64,000 nucleotides of DNA. It comes from Lentzea flava. GTDB lineage: Bacteria; Actinomycetota; Actinomycetes; Mycobacteriales; Pseudonocardiaceae. A program made the translations under genes and the position numbers. This document shows positions 44,955-53,309 of this stretch, one piece after another (position 1 is the first letter of the stretch; the number at the start of each line of letters is the position of its first letter). The notes under the pieces were generated by a model, which worked only from the letters and a program-made list of their open reading frames with translations, searched no databases and was not told the DNA's origin. The stretch spans positions 52,920 to 116,919 of the forward strand of contig NZ_BMRE01000026.1 of assembly GCF_014648475.1 (NCBI RefSeq), written 5' to 3'.

Positions 44955-47801
44955 ATGTCCCACCTGAACCGGCGGCAGCTCATGAAGCTCGGCGCGGGAG
45001 CTGTGCTGACGCAGGCAGGGTGGACAGCGACGGTCGCCGCGGCACCCCCGCAGGTACGGGCGGCCGGCGACCTCTCGCTGTGGTACGACCGCCCGGCCGG
45101 ATCCGACTGGCTGCGCGCCCTGCCGATCGGCAACGGCAGGCTCGGCGCGATGGTGTTCGGCAACACCGACACCGAACGCCTGCAGCTCAACGAGGACACG
45201 GTCTGGGCGGGCGGCCCGCACGACTACAGCAACCCGCGGGGTGCCGGAGCGCTCGCCCAGATCCGGCAGCTGGTGTTCTCGAACCAGTGGACGCAGGCGC
45301 AGTCGCTGATCGACCAGACGATGCTCGGCAACCCCGCAGGGCAGCTCGCGTACCAGCCCGTCGGCGACCTCCGGCTGGCGCTGCCGTCCGCGACCGCGTC
45401 CGGGTACCAGCGCTCGCTCGATCTCACGACGGCGACGACGGTCGTGACGTACACGGCGAACAACGTGCGGCACAAGCGCGAGGTGTTCGCCAGCGCGCCG
45501 GACCAGGTGATCGTCGTGCGGCTGACTGCGGAGACACCGGGCTCGATCACGTTCTCCGCCTCGTTCACCTCACCCCAGCGCACCACGGCGTCCAGCCCGG
45601 ACGCGACGACGATCGCGCTGGACGGGATCTCCGGTACCCAGCGCGGTATCGCGGGCACCGTCCGGTTCCTCGCCCTGGCCAGGGCAGTGGCCGAGGGCGG
45701 CACGGTCACCAGCTCGGGCGGGACGTTGCGGGTGAGCAACGCGAGCGCGGTGACCGTGCTGATCTCCATCGGCACCAGTTACGTCGACTTCCGCACGGTC
45801 AACGGCGACTACCAGGGCATCGCGCGCAGCCGCCTGAACGCCGCGCAGGGCCTCTCCTTCGACACGCTGCGGGCCCGCCACGTCGCCGACTACCAGGCGC
45901 TGTTCGGCCGCGTGAAGCTCGACCTCGGGCGCACCGCGGCGGCCGACCAGCCGACCGACGTCCGCATCACCCGGCACGCGAGCACGCCGGACCCGCAGTT
46001 CTCCGCGCTGCTGTTCCAGTACGGCAGATACCTGCTGATCTCGTCGTCGCGGCCCGGCACGCAACCGGCGAACCTGCAGGGCATCTGGAACGACCAGATG
46101 GCCCCGTCGTGGGACTCGAAGTACACGCTGAACGCCAACCTGCCGATGAACTACTGGCACGCGGACACCACCAACATCGGCGAGTGCTTCCAGCCGGTGT
46201 TCCGCATGATCAACGACCTGACCGTCACCGGCGCGCGCACCGCCCAGGTGCAGTACAACGCCCGCGGCTGGGTCACCCACCACAACACCGACGCCTGGCG
46301 CGGTTCCTCGGTCGTCGACTTCGCGGCGGCGGGCATGTGGCAGACGGGCGGGGCGTGGCTCTCCACCATGATCTGGGACCACTACCGGTTCACCGGCGAC
46401 GTCGACTTCCTGCGCACGTACTACCCGGCGCTCAAGGGCTGCGCGCAGTTCTTCCTCGACACGCTCGTCACCGAGCCGAGTCTCGGGTACCTCGTCACCA
46501 ACCCGTCCAACTCGCCGGAGCTCAACCACCACTCGAACGCCAGCGTCTGCGCGGGCCCGACGATGGACATGCAGATCCTGCGGGACCTGTTCGACGGGTG
46601 CGCGAGCGCGTCCGAGGTGCTGGGTGTCGACGCGGACTTCCGCACGCAGGTGCGCGCGGCGAGACAGCGGCTGGCCCCCATGAAGGTCGGCTCGCGCGGC
46701 AACGTGATGGAGTGGCTGTACGACTGGGTCGAGACCGAGCCCAACCACCGGCACGTCTCGCACCTCTACGGCCTGCACCCGAGCAACCAGATCACCAAGC
46801 GCGGGACTCCGCAGCTGCACACCGCGGCCCGCAGGACGCTGGAGCTGCGCGGTGACGCGGGCACCGGGTGGTCGCTCGCCTGGAAGATCAACTACTGGGC
46901 GCGGCTGGAAGAGGGTGCCAGGGCGCACGACCTGATCCGGTCGCTGGTCACCACGGACCGGCTCGCGCCCAACATGTTCGACCTGCACCCGCCGTTCCAG
47001 ATCGACGGCAACTTCGGCGCGACCTCGGGTATCGCGGAAATGCTGCTGCACAGCCACAACGGCGAGCTGCACGTGCTGCCCGCCCTGCCACCGGCGTGGC
47101 CGGCGGGCAGCTTCAGCGGCCTGCGCGGACGCGGCGGCTACACGGTCGGCGCGACGTGGGATGCCGACGGTGCCATCACCCTGTCCATCACGCCGGACCG
47201 CGACGGCACCGTCCGCGTCCGCAACCGGATCTTCGCCGGCACCTTCGAGCTGCGCGACACGACGACCGGCACCGCGATCCAGCCGGTGAAACCGGAAGCG
47301 GACGTGGTCGAGTTCTCCGTCCAAACCGGACACAGCTACCGCGCGACCGGGCAGGGCACGGGGTCCGGTCCGGTGGTGCGGCCCGGCGTGAACTACCGGC
47401 TCGTCGCCCGCCACAGCGGGAAGGCGATCGAGATCGCGGGTGCCTCCACCGCGGCGGGCGCGCTGCTGCAGCAGTGGTCCCAGACCGGCGGGCTCAACCA
47501 GCAGTTCGACTTCGTGGACTCCGGTGGCGGCTACTACCGGGTCAGGGCCCGGCACAGCGGTCTGGTGCTCCAGGTGTCGAGCTCGAGCACCGGCGCCGAC
47601 ATCAGGCAGCAGGCCGACACGAACGCGACCAGCCAGCAGTGGCGGGTGGTCGACCAGGGCGGCGGGGTGATCAGCCTGATCAACCGGCAGAGCAACCTCG
47701 CGATGGACGTCTGGAGCGTGTCGACCGCCGACGGTGCCCGCGTCTCCCAGTGGAACCCGACCGGCGCGGACAACCAGCGATTCCAGGTCCAAGCAGTGTG
47801 A
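44955..47801 (+). CDS. GH95 alpha-L-fucosidase with ricin-type lectin domain, Tat-exported
   Basis: A 948-residue secreted enzyme. The N-terminus HLNRRQLMKLGAGAVLTQAG is a twin-arginine signal. The GH95 domain (about 45-800) has LSLWYDRPAGSDWLRALPIGNGRLGAMVFG, the paired catalytic asparagines in YTLNANLPMNYWH, NLQGIWND and the Asp segment FQIDGNFGATSGIAEML. GH95 removes alpha-1,2-L-fucose (or L-galactose), the linkage in fucosylated xyloglucan. A ricin trefoil closes the protein (about 825-948; LNQQFDF, SQQWRVV, NQRFQV). GGAGG lies 6 bp before the ATG. It lies in the xylan-esterase run rather than in the fucose island. Confidence 0.93.
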   Translation: MSHLNRRQLMKLGAGAVLTQAGWTATVAAAPPQVRAAGDLSLWYDRPAGSDWLRALPIGNGRLGAMVFGNTDTERLQLNEDTVWAGGPHDYSNPRGAGALAQIRQLVFSNQWTQAQSLIDQTMLGNPAGQLAYQPVGDLRLALPSATASGYQRSLDLTTATTVVTYTANNVRHKREVFASAPDQVIVVRLTAETPGSITFSASFTSPQRTTASSPDATTIALDGISGTQRGIAGTVRFLALARAVAEGGTVTSSGGTLRVSNASAVTVLISIGTSYVDFRTVNGDYQGIARSRLNAAQGLSFDTLRARHVADYQALFGRVKLDLGRTAAADQPTDVRITRHASTPDPQFSALLFQYGRYLLISSSRPGTQPANLQGIWNDQMAPSWDSKYTLNANLPMNYWHADTTNIGECFQPVFRMINDLTVTGARTAQVQYNARGWVTHHNTDAWRGSSVVDFAAAGMWQTGGAWLSTMIWDHYRFTGDVDFLRTYYPALKGCAQFFLDTLVTEPSLGYLVTNPSNSPELNHHSNASVCAGPTMDMQILRDLFDGCASASEVLGVDADFRTQVRAARQRLAPMKVGSRGNVMEWLYDWVETEPNHRHVSHLYGLHPSNQITKRGTPQLHTAARRTLELRGDAGTGWSLAWKINYWARLEEGARAHDLIRSLVTTDRLAPNMFDLHPPFQIDGNFGATSGIAEMLLHSHNGELHVLPALPPAWPAGSFSGLRGRGGYTVGATWDADGAITLSITPDRDGTVRVRNRIFAGTFELRDTTTGTAIQPVKPEADVVEFSVQTGHSYRATGQGTGSGPVVRPGVNYRLVARHSGKAIEIAGASTAAGALLQQWSQTGGLNQQFDFVDSGGGYYRVRARHSGLVLQVSSSSTGADIRQQADTNATSQQWRVVDQGGGVISLINRQSNLAMDVWSVSTADGARVSQWNPTGADNQRFQVQAV

Positions 47802-47822
47802 CGAGAACCGAAGGGGACAACG

Positions 47823-47864
47823 ATGTTCCACAAGCGCAAGGGACCGTGCCATGTTCCGGCATAG
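47823..47864 (+). CDS. 13-residue upstream ORF overlapping the CE1 start (copy 1)
   Basis: ATG to TAG encodes MFHKRKGPCHVPA. It has a GAAGGGG ribosome site 5 bp upstream and overlaps the esterase start (47851) by 14 bases in another frame. The same arrangement with the peptide MFQQHKGPCHVPA is found at 50765. The last eight residues are identical, though the two esterase genes share ancestry, so the identity may be inherited rather than selected. It could couple or limit translation of the esterase. Confidence 0.45.
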   Translation: MFHKRKGPCHVPA

Positions 47865-49143
47865 GACCGTCATGGCCATGGCCGCCGCCAGCGCCGTGGT
47901 CTTCCTCGGTGCCGCGGGCATCGCGCTCGGCGGCACGACTCCCGGCGACCACGCCGGAATCACCGCGGGAACCGCGGGATGCGGCAAGGCGCCGACGCTG
48001 ACGAGCGGTCAGCACACGATCAACACGGGCGGCCAGAACCGCTCGTACATCCTGCGGGTGCCGTCCAACTACGACAACAACAGGCAGTACCGCCTGTTCG
48101 TCGGGCTGCACTGGCTGGGCGGGACGGCCAACGACGTCGACTCCGGCGGCTCGGACGGCTACAACTGGTCGTACTACGGGCTGCGCAAGCTCGCCGACGC
48201 GGAGAACAACGGCACGATCTTCGTCGCGCCCCAGGGCAACAACAACGGCTGGGCCAACCCGAACAACCAGGACCTCACGTTCATCGACGACCTGGTCAAG
48301 CTGATCGACAACGGGCTGTGCGTCGACACGACGCGGCGCTTCGCCGGTGGCTTCAGCTACGGCGGCGGCATGTCGTACGCGATCGCCTGCGCCCGTGCCA
48401 ACGTCTTCCGCGCGGTCGTCGTCTACTCCGGCGGCGTGCTCAGCGGCTGCACCGGCGGCAACGATCCCATCGCCTACATGGGCATCCACGGCATCAGCGA
48501 CAACGTGCTCAACATCTCGCAGGGCCGCAGCATGCGCGACAGGTTCGTGCGCAACAACGGGTGCACGCCGCAGAACGCCCCGGAGCCCGCCCCAGGCAGC
48601 CGCACGCACATCGTCACCAACTACAGCGGCTGCCGACCTGGCTTCCCGGTGGTGTGGGCCGCGTTCGACGGTGGCCACACGCCAGGCCCCATCGACTCCG
48701 GTGGTGACGGCTGGCGCACCTGGACGTCCGGCGAGGCGTGGAAGTTCATCACCCAGTTCGCGGGTGGCGGTGGCCCCACGACCACCACTACGACCACCAC
48801 CACCACGTCCAACCCGCCCGGCGGAGACTGCCAGGTCAAGGACGCGATCAACGCGTGGAACACCGGGCTGACCTCGAACATCACCATCACGAACACCGGC
48901 TCGGCGCCGATCAGCGGGTGGTCGCTCACCTTCACGCTGCCCGGCGGGCAGACCATCACCTCCGGCTGGAGCGCCACCTACTCGCCGGCCTCCGGCCAGG
49001 TGACCGCCAGGAACGTCAACTACAACGGCGACATCGCGCCGAACGCGTCGATCACCATCGGCTTCCAGGCCAACCACACCGGCAACACGTCCGCACCGGA
49101 CTCGTTCGCCCTCAACGGAAAGACCTGCTCTATCTCCTCCTGA
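47851..49143 (+). CDS. CE1-type (feruloyl/acetyl) esterase with CBM2, paralogue 1
   Basis: A 430-residue secreted esterase related to PHB depolymerase-like feruloyl esterases. The signal covers about 1-28. Nucleophile S159 lies in GGFSYGGGMS; the Asp/His parts are in YMGIHGISDNV and AFDGGHTPGP. The catalytic domain is nearly the same as that of the gene at 50793 (shared NRSYILR, RLFVGLHW, NDVDSGG, YNWSYYGLR, DLTFIDDLV). The C-terminal module is a CBM2 after a poly-Thr linker, whereas the paralogue has a ricin domain. The ATG at 47851 is chosen because it begins the signal peptide; it lies within a short upstream ORF. Confidence 0.88.
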   Translation: MFRHRTVMAMAAASAVVFLGAAGIALGGTTPGDHAGITAGTAGCGKAPTLTSGQHTINTGGQNRSYILRVPSNYDNNRQYRLFVGLHWLGGTANDVDSGGSDGYNWSYYGLRKLADAENNGTIFVAPQGNNNGWANPNNQDLTFIDDLVKLIDNGLCVDTTRRFAGGFSYGGGMSYAIACARANVFRAVVVYSGGVLSGCTGGNDPIAYMGIHGISDNVLNISQGRSMRDRFVRNNGCTPQNAPEPAPGSRTHIVTNYSGCRPGFPVVWAAFDGGHTPGPIDSGGDGWRTWTSGEAWKFITQFAGGGGPTTTTTTTTTTSNPPGGDCQVKDAINAWNTGLTSNITITNTGSAPISGWSLTFTLPGGQTITSGWSATYSPASGQVTARNVNYNGDIAPNASITIGFQANHTGNTSAPDSFALNGKTCSISS

Positions 49144-49206
49144 TCCCACCATCGCCGGACCGCCGCCCGGAGGAACCCCTCACCACCACAGAGAGCGCGA
49201 ACATCC

Positions 49207-50514
49207 ATGGGACACCGAAACACTCTCCGCAAGGCGGGGTGGCTGGTCGCTGCCGCCGCTTTGATCCTCTCCGGCGCGAGCGTCGCCAACGCACAGGCAC
49301 CCGCCACGTCAGCCGGTGAGGTCAGCGCCACCGCGACTCCGGGCTGCGGCAAGGCCCCCACGCTGCGCAACGGCAACCAGACCATCTCCAGCAGCGGCAG
49401 GAACCGCTCGTTCATCCTGAGCATCCCGGACAACTACGACAACAACCGGCAGTACCGGCTGGTCTTCGGCTTCCACTGGTGGGGCGGCACCGCCGACCAG
49501 GTGGCGGGCGGCGGCAGCGACGGCGACGTCTACGCCCACTACGGACTGCGGCGGCTCGCGAACAACTCGACCATCTTCGTCGCGCCGCAGGGCATCGACA
49601 ACGGCTGGGCCAACTCCGGTGGTCAGGACGTCACCTTCGTCGACGACATGATCCGCCGGATCGAGAACGACCTGTGCGTCGACACCACGCAGCGGTTCTC
49701 CCTCGGCTTCAGCTACGGCGGCGCGATGAGCATCTCGCTGGCGTGCTCCCGTCCGACCGTCTTCCGCGCCATCGCCGCCATCGCTTCACCCGGCGAGATC
49801 AGCGGCTGTGCGGGCGGCACCGCCCCGGTGGCCTACATGGGCATCCACGGCATCAACGACAACATCGGCTCGGGCCGCGGCCAGCGCGACCGGTGGGTCC
49901 GCAACAACGGCTGCACCCCGCAGAACGCGCCAGAGCCGCGAGCCGGCAGCGCCACGCACATCACCACCACCTACTCCGGCTGCAAGACCGGCTACCCGGT
50001 GGTCTGGGCACCCTTCGACGGCGGACACCAGCAGGGCCCCGTGGACGGCTGCGCGGGCTGTGAGAGCGGCGCCCGCAGCTGGGTGAAGAACGAGGTGTGG
50101 AAGTTCTTCACCGGTGACACGACTCCCCCGAACCCCGGCCCGACCCCCTTCCGGTTGCGCGGCGAGGCGTCCAGCCGGTGCCTCGACGTCAACGGCGCGG
50201 GCACGGCCAACGGCACGCAGATGATCGTCTGGGACTGCCACACCAACGCCAACCAGCAGTTCACCCAGAACGGTCAGGCCCTGCAGGTCACCGGCAAGTG
50301 CCTGGACGTGCCGAACAACGCGGGTTCCGGCACCAGGGTGCAGATCTGGGACTGCCACGGCGGCGCCAACCAGAACTGGAGCCTCGGCACCAACGGCACC
50401 ATCACCAGCGTCCAAACAGGACTGTGCCTCACCGCGGGCGGCACGAACAACGGAGCCGCGGTGACCGTGGCGACCTGCCAGGGCGGCACGAACCAGCGCT
50501 GGGCCAAGGCGTAG
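49207..50514 (+). CDS. CE1-type esterase with ricin-type lectin domain, paralogue 2
   Basis: A 435-residue secreted esterase: signal 1-29 (WLVAAAALILSGASVANA), esterase domain with the nucleophile in LGFSYGGAMS and the His in PFDGGHQQGP, then a ricin trefoil (about 312-435) with NQQFTQ, NQNWSL and NQRWAKA. The catalytic part is more diverged than in paralogues 1 and 3, but its ricin part is almost the same as in paralogue 3. It has no poly-Thr linker; a short Pro-rich TTPPNPGPTP joins the modules. Confidence 0.88.
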   Translation: MGHRNTLRKAGWLVAAAALILSGASVANAQAPATSAGEVSATATPGCGKAPTLRNGNQTISSSGRNRSFILSIPDNYDNNRQYRLVFGFHWWGGTADQVAGGGSDGDVYAHYGLRRLANNSTIFVAPQGIDNGWANSGGQDVTFVDDMIRRIENDLCVDTTQRFSLGFSYGGAMSISLACSRPTVFRAIAAIASPGEISGCAGGTAPVAYMGIHGINDNIGSGRGQRDRWVRNNGCTPQNAPEPRAGSATHITTTYSGCKTGYPVVWAPFDGGHQQGPVDGCAGCESGARSWVKNEVWKFFTGDTTPPNPGPTPFRLRGEASSRCLDVNGAGTANGTQMIVWDCHTNANQQFTQNGQALQVTGKCLDVPNNAGSGTRVQIWDCHGGANQNWSLGTNGTITSVQTGLCLTAGGTNNGAAVTVATCQGGTNQRWAKA

Positions 50515-50572
50515 TGCCGTGACCGCCAACCTTCACCGCGTCTTCCGGCGCTCAGCAGGGCACCTCGCGACA

Positions 50573-50727
50573 CCGGCCCCCGCCCCCCATATGCCCGATA
50601 TGAAGGGCGGGGGCCGGCGCCGCGATGCACCCGTCTGCCCGTCGAAAGACGGGGCAAAGGCTGGCGGTCACGGCACTGCCACCAAGGCGGGGTGACGGCG
50701 GCACCGGGCGCGGGGCCGCCGTCACCC
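50573..50727. terminator. Two hairpins between CE1 paralogues 2 and 3
   Basis: First hairpin: CCGGCCCCCGCCC (50573-50585) with GGGCGGGGGCCGG (50605-50617), loop 19. Second: GGGTGACGGCGGC (50690-50702) with GCCGCCGTCACCC (50715-50727), loop 12. Neither has a T-run. They fill most of the 278 bp gap, in which I see no gene other than the short upstream ORF at 50765. Confidence 0.6.
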
Positions 50728-50764
50728 GCCGATTTCCCACCAGTGAGAAACGGAAGGGACAATG

Positions 50765-50806
50765 ATGTTCCAGCAGCACAAGGGGCCCTGCCATGTCCCG
50801 GCATAG
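50765..50806 (+). CDS. 13-residue upstream ORF overlapping the CE1 start (copy 2)
   Basis: Encodes MFQQHKGPCHVPA and ends 14 bases inside the esterase gene in another frame. A GAAGGGAC site precedes it, and there is a second ATG immediately upstream (ATGATG). It matches copy 1 at 47823 in length, position and final eight residues. Confidence 0.45.
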   Translation: MFQQHKGPCHVPA

Positions 50807-52121
50807 GTTCGTGATCGCCATGGCCGCCGCCAGCGCTGTGGTCTTCCTGGGCGCGGCGGGCATCGCGCTCGGTGGCACGACGCCGGACGGCAAGGTCACC
50901 ATCGCCGCGGGCACCGCGGGATGCGGCAAGGCACCTGCCCTGAACAGCGGGCAGCACACCATCAACAGCGGAGGCCAGAACCGCAGCTACATCCTGCGGC
51001 TGCCACCGAGTTACGACAGCAACCGGCAGTACCGGCTGTTCGTCGGCCTGCACTGGCGCGGCGGCACCGCGAACGACGTCGACTCCGGCGGCACCGACGG
51101 CTACAACTGGTCCTACTACGGCCTGCGGCGGCTGTCCGACCAGGCGAACAACGGCACGATCTTCGTCGCCCCGCAGGGCAACGGCAACGGCTGGGCCAAC
51201 CCCGGCGGCCAGGACCTTACCTTCATCGACGACCTGGTCCGGTTGCTCGACAACAGTCTCTGCATCGACACGGGCCAGCGCTACGCCGGTGGCTTCAGCT
51301 ACGGCGGCGGCATGTCCTACGCGATCGCCTGCGCCCGCGCCAAGGTCTTCCGCGCGGTCGTGGTCTACTCGGGTGCGGAGCTCAGCGGCTGCAGCGGCGG
51401 CAACGACCCCATCGCCTACATGGGCATCCACGGCGTCAGCGACAACGTGCTCGGCATCGGCCTGGGCCGCGGCCTTCGCGATCGGTTCGTCCGCAACAAC
51501 GGCTGCACGGCCCAGAACGCACCGGAACCACCCGCGGGCAGCCGAACCCACATCATCACCAACTACAGCGGCTGCCGCGCGGGCTATCCCGTGGTCTGGG
51601 CGGCGTTCGACGGCGGCCACACCCCTGGTCCGATCGACTCCGGCGGCGACGGCTGGCGCACCTGGACCTCCGGTGAGGCGTGGAAGTTCATCACCCAGTT
51701 CGGCGACGGTGGCCCCGGCCCGACGACGACCACCACGCCGCCGCCCGACCCGACCACGTTCCGGCTGCGCGGCGAGGCGTCCGGCCGCTGCCTCGACGTG
51801 ACCGGCGCGGGTACGGCCAACGGCACCCAGCTGATCATCTGGGACTGCCACACCAACGCCAACCAGCAGTTCACCCAGAACGGCCAGACCCTGCGAGTGT
51901 CCGGCAAGTGCCTGGACGCGCCGAACAACGCGGGTTCCGGCACCAGGGTGCAGATCTGGGACTGCCACGGCGGCGCCAACCAGAGCTGGAACCTCACCAA
52001 CGGCACCATCACCAGCGTCCAAACAGGACTGTGCCTCACCGCCGGTGGCACCGGCAACAACTCGGTCGTCACCGTGGCGACCTGCCAGGGCGGCACCAAC
52101 CAGCGCTGGGCCAAGGCCTAG
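50793..52121 (+). CDS. CE1-type esterase with ricin-type lectin domain, paralogue 3
   Basis: A 442-residue secreted esterase: signal about 1-28 (VIAMAAASAVVFLGAAGIALGG), catalytic domain very close to paralogue 1 (nucleophile in AGGFSYGGGMS, GGHTPGPIDSGGDGWRTW kept exactly), a short poly-Thr/Pro linker and a ricin trefoil nearly identical to that of paralogue 2 (NANQQFTQNGQ, GSGTRVQIWDCHGGANQ). It therefore looks like a recombinant of its two neighbours. It ends 8 bp before a large hairpin shared with the convergent LacI gene. Confidence 0.88.
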   Translation: MSRHRFVIAMAAASAVVFLGAAGIALGGTTPDGKVTIAAGTAGCGKAPALNSGQHTINSGGQNRSYILRLPPSYDSNRQYRLFVGLHWRGGTANDVDSGGTDGYNWSYYGLRRLSDQANNGTIFVAPQGNGNGWANPGGQDLTFIDDLVRLLDNSLCIDTGQRYAGGFSYGGGMSYAIACARAKVFRAVVVYSGAELSGCSGGNDPIAYMGIHGVSDNVLGIGLGRGLRDRFVRNNGCTAQNAPEPPAGSRTHIITNYSGCRAGYPVVWAAFDGGHTPGPIDSGGDGWRTWTSGEAWKFITQFGDGGPGPTTTTTPPPDPTTFRLRGEASGRCLDVTGAGTANGTQLIIWDCHTNANQQFTQNGQTLRVSGKCLDAPNNAGSGTRVQIWDCHGGANQSWNLTNGTITSVQTGLCLTAGGTGNNSVVTVATCQGGTNQRWAKA

Positions 52122-52129
52122 CCGCGTTG

Positions 52130-52182
52130 TGGATGAACGGAACCTTCGTCCACCCTGGGTGGACGAAGGTTCCGTTCATCCA
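52130..52182. terminator. Bidirectional terminator with 25-base perfect arms
   Basis: Left arm 52130-52154 (begins TGGATGAACGGAACC), 3-base loop, right arm 52158-52182. The stop codon of the convergent LacI gene (52176-52178) lies within the right arm. The repeat TGGATGAA...TTCATCCA at its ends resembles the smaller palindromes at 22736-22784 and 63912-63930. Confidence 0.8.
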
Positions 52183-53189
52183 CCTGGGGTGGACCCTTGG
52201 CGGTCCGGTGTGCTTGCGCGCCGGGACAACGAGGGCGGCAACAACACCAGCGGTGGTGGCCGCCTGCCGTCCAGCTCCGCCACGAGCAGCTCCACCGCGT
52301 GCCTGCCGAGCTCCTCCGCGGGCAGCCGCACCGACGTGAGCGGCGGCGACATCCGTTCGGCCACCTCGTCGGCGCAGATGGCGACCACGGCGATGTCTTC
52401 GGGCACCTCGCGTCCCACCGCACGCAGGCACGCGGTGATGCCGCCGAGCGCCGCCTCGTTGTGCACGACCAGCGCGGTCGTCGACGGGGTGGCACGCACC
52501 AGCGTCTCGATCGCCCTGAGCACCGCGCCGCGGTCGTCCTCGACGGACACCGCCGTCGCCGCGACACCCCGGCGCATCGCCGCCGCGTTGAACCCCGCCA
52601 TCGCCCGGTGAGCGAATCCGGTGCTGCGGCGGTACACGGAGCTCGGCGCGCCCAGGAAGCCGATCGAGCGGTGGCCGAGGTCAGCCAGGTGGTCGACGCA
52701 CTGCGCACCCGCGGCCTCGAAGTCGAGATCCACGCAGGTGAGGCCCGTCGTCGCCGACGGGCGTCCGATGAGGACGGACGGGGCGGGCAGCTGCCGCAAC
52801 CGGCCGTCGTCCATGTCCGCGTCCATCACCAGAAACCCGTCGACGTGGGCGCTGCTCGCCACACGCCGCAGTGCGGGCATCCCGTCCTCCGCGGTCATCA
52901 GCAGCAGATCCACGCCGTACCTGCGCGCGGTCGTGGCGGCACCGGTGACGAACCGCGTCACCGGCGGCAGGTACGTGCCCGTGCGCAGCGGCAGCACGAC
53001 GCCGATCACGTTGGCCCTGGTTCCGTCGGCCGTCCTGGCGGCGACGGGAGGCTCGTAGCCCAGTGAGCTGATGCTCGCCCGGACCTTGGACTTCGTGCCG
53101 GCCGAGATCGGCCGCTTGCCCGTGAGCACGTAGGAAACGGTGCTCGGGGCGACTCCCGCGTGCTGCGCCACGTCCGCGATGGTGACCAC
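52176..53189 (-). CDS. LacI-family transcriptional regulator
   Basis: A 337-residue repressor with the LacI headpiece (VTIADVAQHAGVAPSTVSYVLTGKRPIS) and a sensor domain (NVIGVVLPLRTGTYLPPVTRFV, ending EDIAVVAICADEVAERMSPPLTSVRLP). GTG start. It is downstream of, and in the same direction as, the cellulose operon, but two strong hairpins separate them, so it probably has its own promoter. By position it may control the cellulase or esterase genes. It is not an obvious CebR by sequence that I can recall, and its C-terminal tail ends inside the terminator stem. Confidence 0.88.
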   Translation of the reverse strand: MVTIADVAQHAGVAPSTVSYVLTGKRPISAGTKSKVRASISSLGYEPPVAARTADGTRANVIGVVLPLRTGTYLPPVTRFVTGAATTARRYGVDLLLMTAEDGMPALRRVASSAHVDGFLVMDADMDDGRLRQLPAPSVLIGRPSATTGLTCVDLDFEAAGAQCVDHLADLGHRSIGFLGAPSSVYRRSTGFAHRAMAGFNAAAMRRGVAATAVSVEDDRGAVLRAIETLVRATPSTTALVVHNEAALGGITACLRAVGREVPEDIAVVAICADEVAERMSPPLTSVRLPAEELGRHAVELLVAELDGRRPPPLVLLPPSLSRRASTPDRQGSTPGG

Positions 53190-53219
53190 GGGGTCTCCTT
53201 GTCCACAGGAACGCCGAGC

Positions 53220-53290
53220 GCCGCCGTCGCGGATGCGGGCCGCGACGGCGGCGGGCGGCTCCCGCGCGAGCGGAATTCGCGCGGGAGCCG
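53220..53290 (-). terminator. Two tandem hairpins after the cellulose operon
   Basis: CGGCTCCCGCGCGA (53256-53269) pairs with TCGCGCGGGAGCCG (53277-53290), loop 7; GCCGCCGTCGCG (53220-53231) pairs with CGCGACGGCGGC (53241-53252), loop 9. They begin 20 bp after the GH6 stop on the minus strand and should end the GH48-LPMO-GH6 transcript. Confidence 0.7.
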
Positions 53291-53309
53291 ATTCAGGGCA
53301 GTCTCGTCG

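Noticed and set aside
45570..47987. 805-codon minus-strand frame across the GH95 gene
   Set aside because: Antisense shadow; the plus strand has an intact Tat signal, GH95 motifs and ricin repeats.
52176..53189. Calling this LacI protein CebR
   Set aside because: Position near cellulase genes is suggestive, but hairpins separate it from the operon and I see no sequence feature specific to CebR.
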